NCBI GenBank assembly: GCA_965203855.1
Contig: CBDBDN010000006.1
Location: 1 to 64,000, forward strand
DNA: 64,000 nt
Reading direction: 5' to 3'
Origin: Bin87 sp965203855
GTDB taxonomy: Bacteria > Chloroflexota > Dehalococcoidia > Lucifugimonadales > UBA3495
Position 1 is the stretch's first letter; every line of letters starts with the position of its first letter. Positions 62,994 to 64,000 of this stretch are shown piece by piece. The notes under the pieces are model-generated. The model was not told where the DNA came from. It saw only the letters and a program-made list of their open reading frames with translations, and searched no databases. Both the position numbers and the translations under genes were made by a program.

Positions 62994-63911
62994 ATGACGG
63001 GTTCCGACAGCGCGCCGGCTTGCCCTCACTGCGGGGCGGCTTACGACCGAGAGCATCGTTTCTGCGGCAGCTGCGGCGGCCGGCTGCCAGCCGCAACGGG
63101 CCGTGATAATCCGGCGGCGCAGCGGCCGGATGTTCCGGTAAGTGCGCCGCCCGGTTCACCGCCGCCGGCACATACGGTGCCACTGCCGGATGCGTCCCGC
63201 CCATCCGCAGACCAAGATCTGGACCGTCTAGCCGGCCCGCGCTATGGAGAAACCCGGCAGCCGCGCCCGGCGCCGGTTCCGGCCGGCGCAGCCGGTACGG
63301 CCTACTACATTTCGCCCAACCGCGTCATCCTGCTGTCGCTGCTGACGACGGGATTGTACGCTTTCTATTGGATGTACCTGACCTGGCGGCATTACCGCGA
63401 CCACACCGGAGCGTCCGCTTATCCGGTATGCCACGCGCTAACTATAGTGTTACCGGTGTACCAGTTTTTCCGCTTGCACGCGCACATCCGGGCGTATCGT
63501 GAACTGATGGACGAATGGGGAGTTCCCAGCACGCTGAACCCGATGCTGTCAATCGGGCTGGCAGTGGCGGCGCTGGCCCTGCTTTGGGCGGCGACCCGGC
63601 TGGTGTCGGACGCCGCGACGCTTGGGGAACAGCCGTCAATAGTCGGCGTAGGGCTGTCGGAGACGCAGCGGATCGGCTACTTCGCCGCCAACGCCGCGCG
63701 GGCCGCGATAATGGCGGGGCTGATGTGGCAGGCGCAAGGCAACCTGAACCGCTACTGGCAGCGCCGCATCGGGATGCAGCTGGCACCGGCGCCGCTCAGC
63801 CTGGTTGAAATCGCCCTGGTTATCCTGGGCATAATCAACTGGATCGGCTGGACTATAATCCTGCTCAACCCGGAGCTGCTGGCAACGGCGTCAGATGGCT
63901 CGGATCAGTAA
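62994..63911 (+). CDS. Zinc-ribbon plus multipass membrane protein (DUF4234-like)
   Basis: 305 aa starting 10 bp after the FAA-hydrolase stop. The N-terminal zinc ribbon is CPHC (10-13) and CGSC (24-27). A Pro-rich linker of about 60 residues leads to the membrane part, which opens YYISPNRVILLSLLTTGLYAFYWMYLTWRHYRDH (DUF4234-like, in pieces). About five hydrophobic segments follow. The function is not established. Proteins of this layout are common small sensors or membrane scaffolds. Confidence 0.8.
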   Translation: MTGSDSAPACPHCGAAYDREHRFCGSCGGRLPAATGRDNPAAQRPDVPVSAPPGSPPPAHTVPLPDASRPSADQDLDRLAGPRYGETRQPRPAPVPAGAAGTAYYISPNRVILLSLLTTGLYAFYWMYLTWRHYRDHTGASAYPVCHALTIVLPVYQFFRLHAHIRAYRELMDEWGVPSTLNPMLSIGLAVAALALLWAATRLVSDAATLGEQPSIVGVGLSETQRIGYFAANAARAAIMAGLMWQAQGNLNRYWQRRIGMQLAPAPLSLVEIALVILGIINWIGWTIILLNPELLATASDGSDQ

Positions 63912-64000
63912 TTGCGACGGTCGTTGTAAAACCTGGTTGACGCCGTTGCTTGCTCGGCACTTGAAATAGGATTAGAAAGAACACCAGTGTGAGTACAGCG
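63912..64000. other. No feature recognised at the right edge
   Basis: The last 89 bp after the zinc-ribbon membrane gene show no complete gene, no clear hairpin and no repeat copy. A gene may start beyond the edge. Confidence 0.5.

Overview
The window is high-GC bacterial DNA, densely packed on both strands. The best lineage guess is Chloroflexota, possibly a SAR202- or Dehalococcoidia-like member. The support is two glycan-type membrane proteins whose families (Agl23/TIGR03663 and the DUF2298 YYY family) are known mainly from Chloroflexota and archaea, a substrate-binding lipoprotein with a long Pro/Thr linker, and a DUF1800-DUF1501-NHL cluster. This is an inference from gene families, not a phylogeny. 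No rRNA or tRNA gene and no CRISPR array was seen. Vegetative-type promoters (TTGACA-N17/18-TATAAT-like) are recognisable in several gaps.

Layout. 1-14.9 kb is an accessory, defence-like region. It starts with a frame-broken remnant carrying a dockerin-like loop. A phospholipase-D/SNF2-type helicase and a 1231-aa Eco57I-like DNA methyltransferase follow, with a HicB-like small protein between them. Next come a membrane protein, a run of unrecognised small genes, a flavin reductase, and a tightly coupled DNA methyltransferase plus putative restriction endonuclease. 15-27.7 kb holds gyrA, a degenerate class-I glutamine-amidotransferase-like protein, a hicBA pair, a five-gene minus-strand operon (TPR, frameshifted Agl23-like GT-C protein, coiled-coil protein, flippase-like membrane protein, FAD oxidoreductase), and dnaN. 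28-36 kb holds an epoxide hydrolase, an MBL-fold protein, a NYN nuclease, a LigB-like dioxygenase, a PIN toxin with its putative antitoxin, and a sodium:solute symporter behind a TPP riboswitch. 36-43 kb holds ftsY, the DUF2298 protein, small genes and ligA. 43-48 kb holds a peptide/nickel-type ABC importer lacking its ATPases, then fmdB. 48-55 kb holds an SCP2-like protein, a serine hydrolase, a thioesterase, the NHL/DUF1501/DUF1800 operon and a DUF805 protein. 55-64 kb holds a Rieske protein, a cobalamin-binding-like protein, tandem Uma2 nucleases, folD, queA, a 15-copy tandem array, a PH-like membrane protein, an FAA hydrolase and a zinc-ribbon membrane protein.

A striking feature is a dispersed repeat family with core CCGGAATGACGG, often as the palindrome ATTCCGGC-TTGC-GCCGGAAT. 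It fills nearly every longer gap and is locally amplified into tandem arrays. Related GC-rich low-complexity tracts appear inside some coding regions of the accessory island. Two genes are split by single-base frame changes, which may be real decay or homopolymer errors in the assembly.
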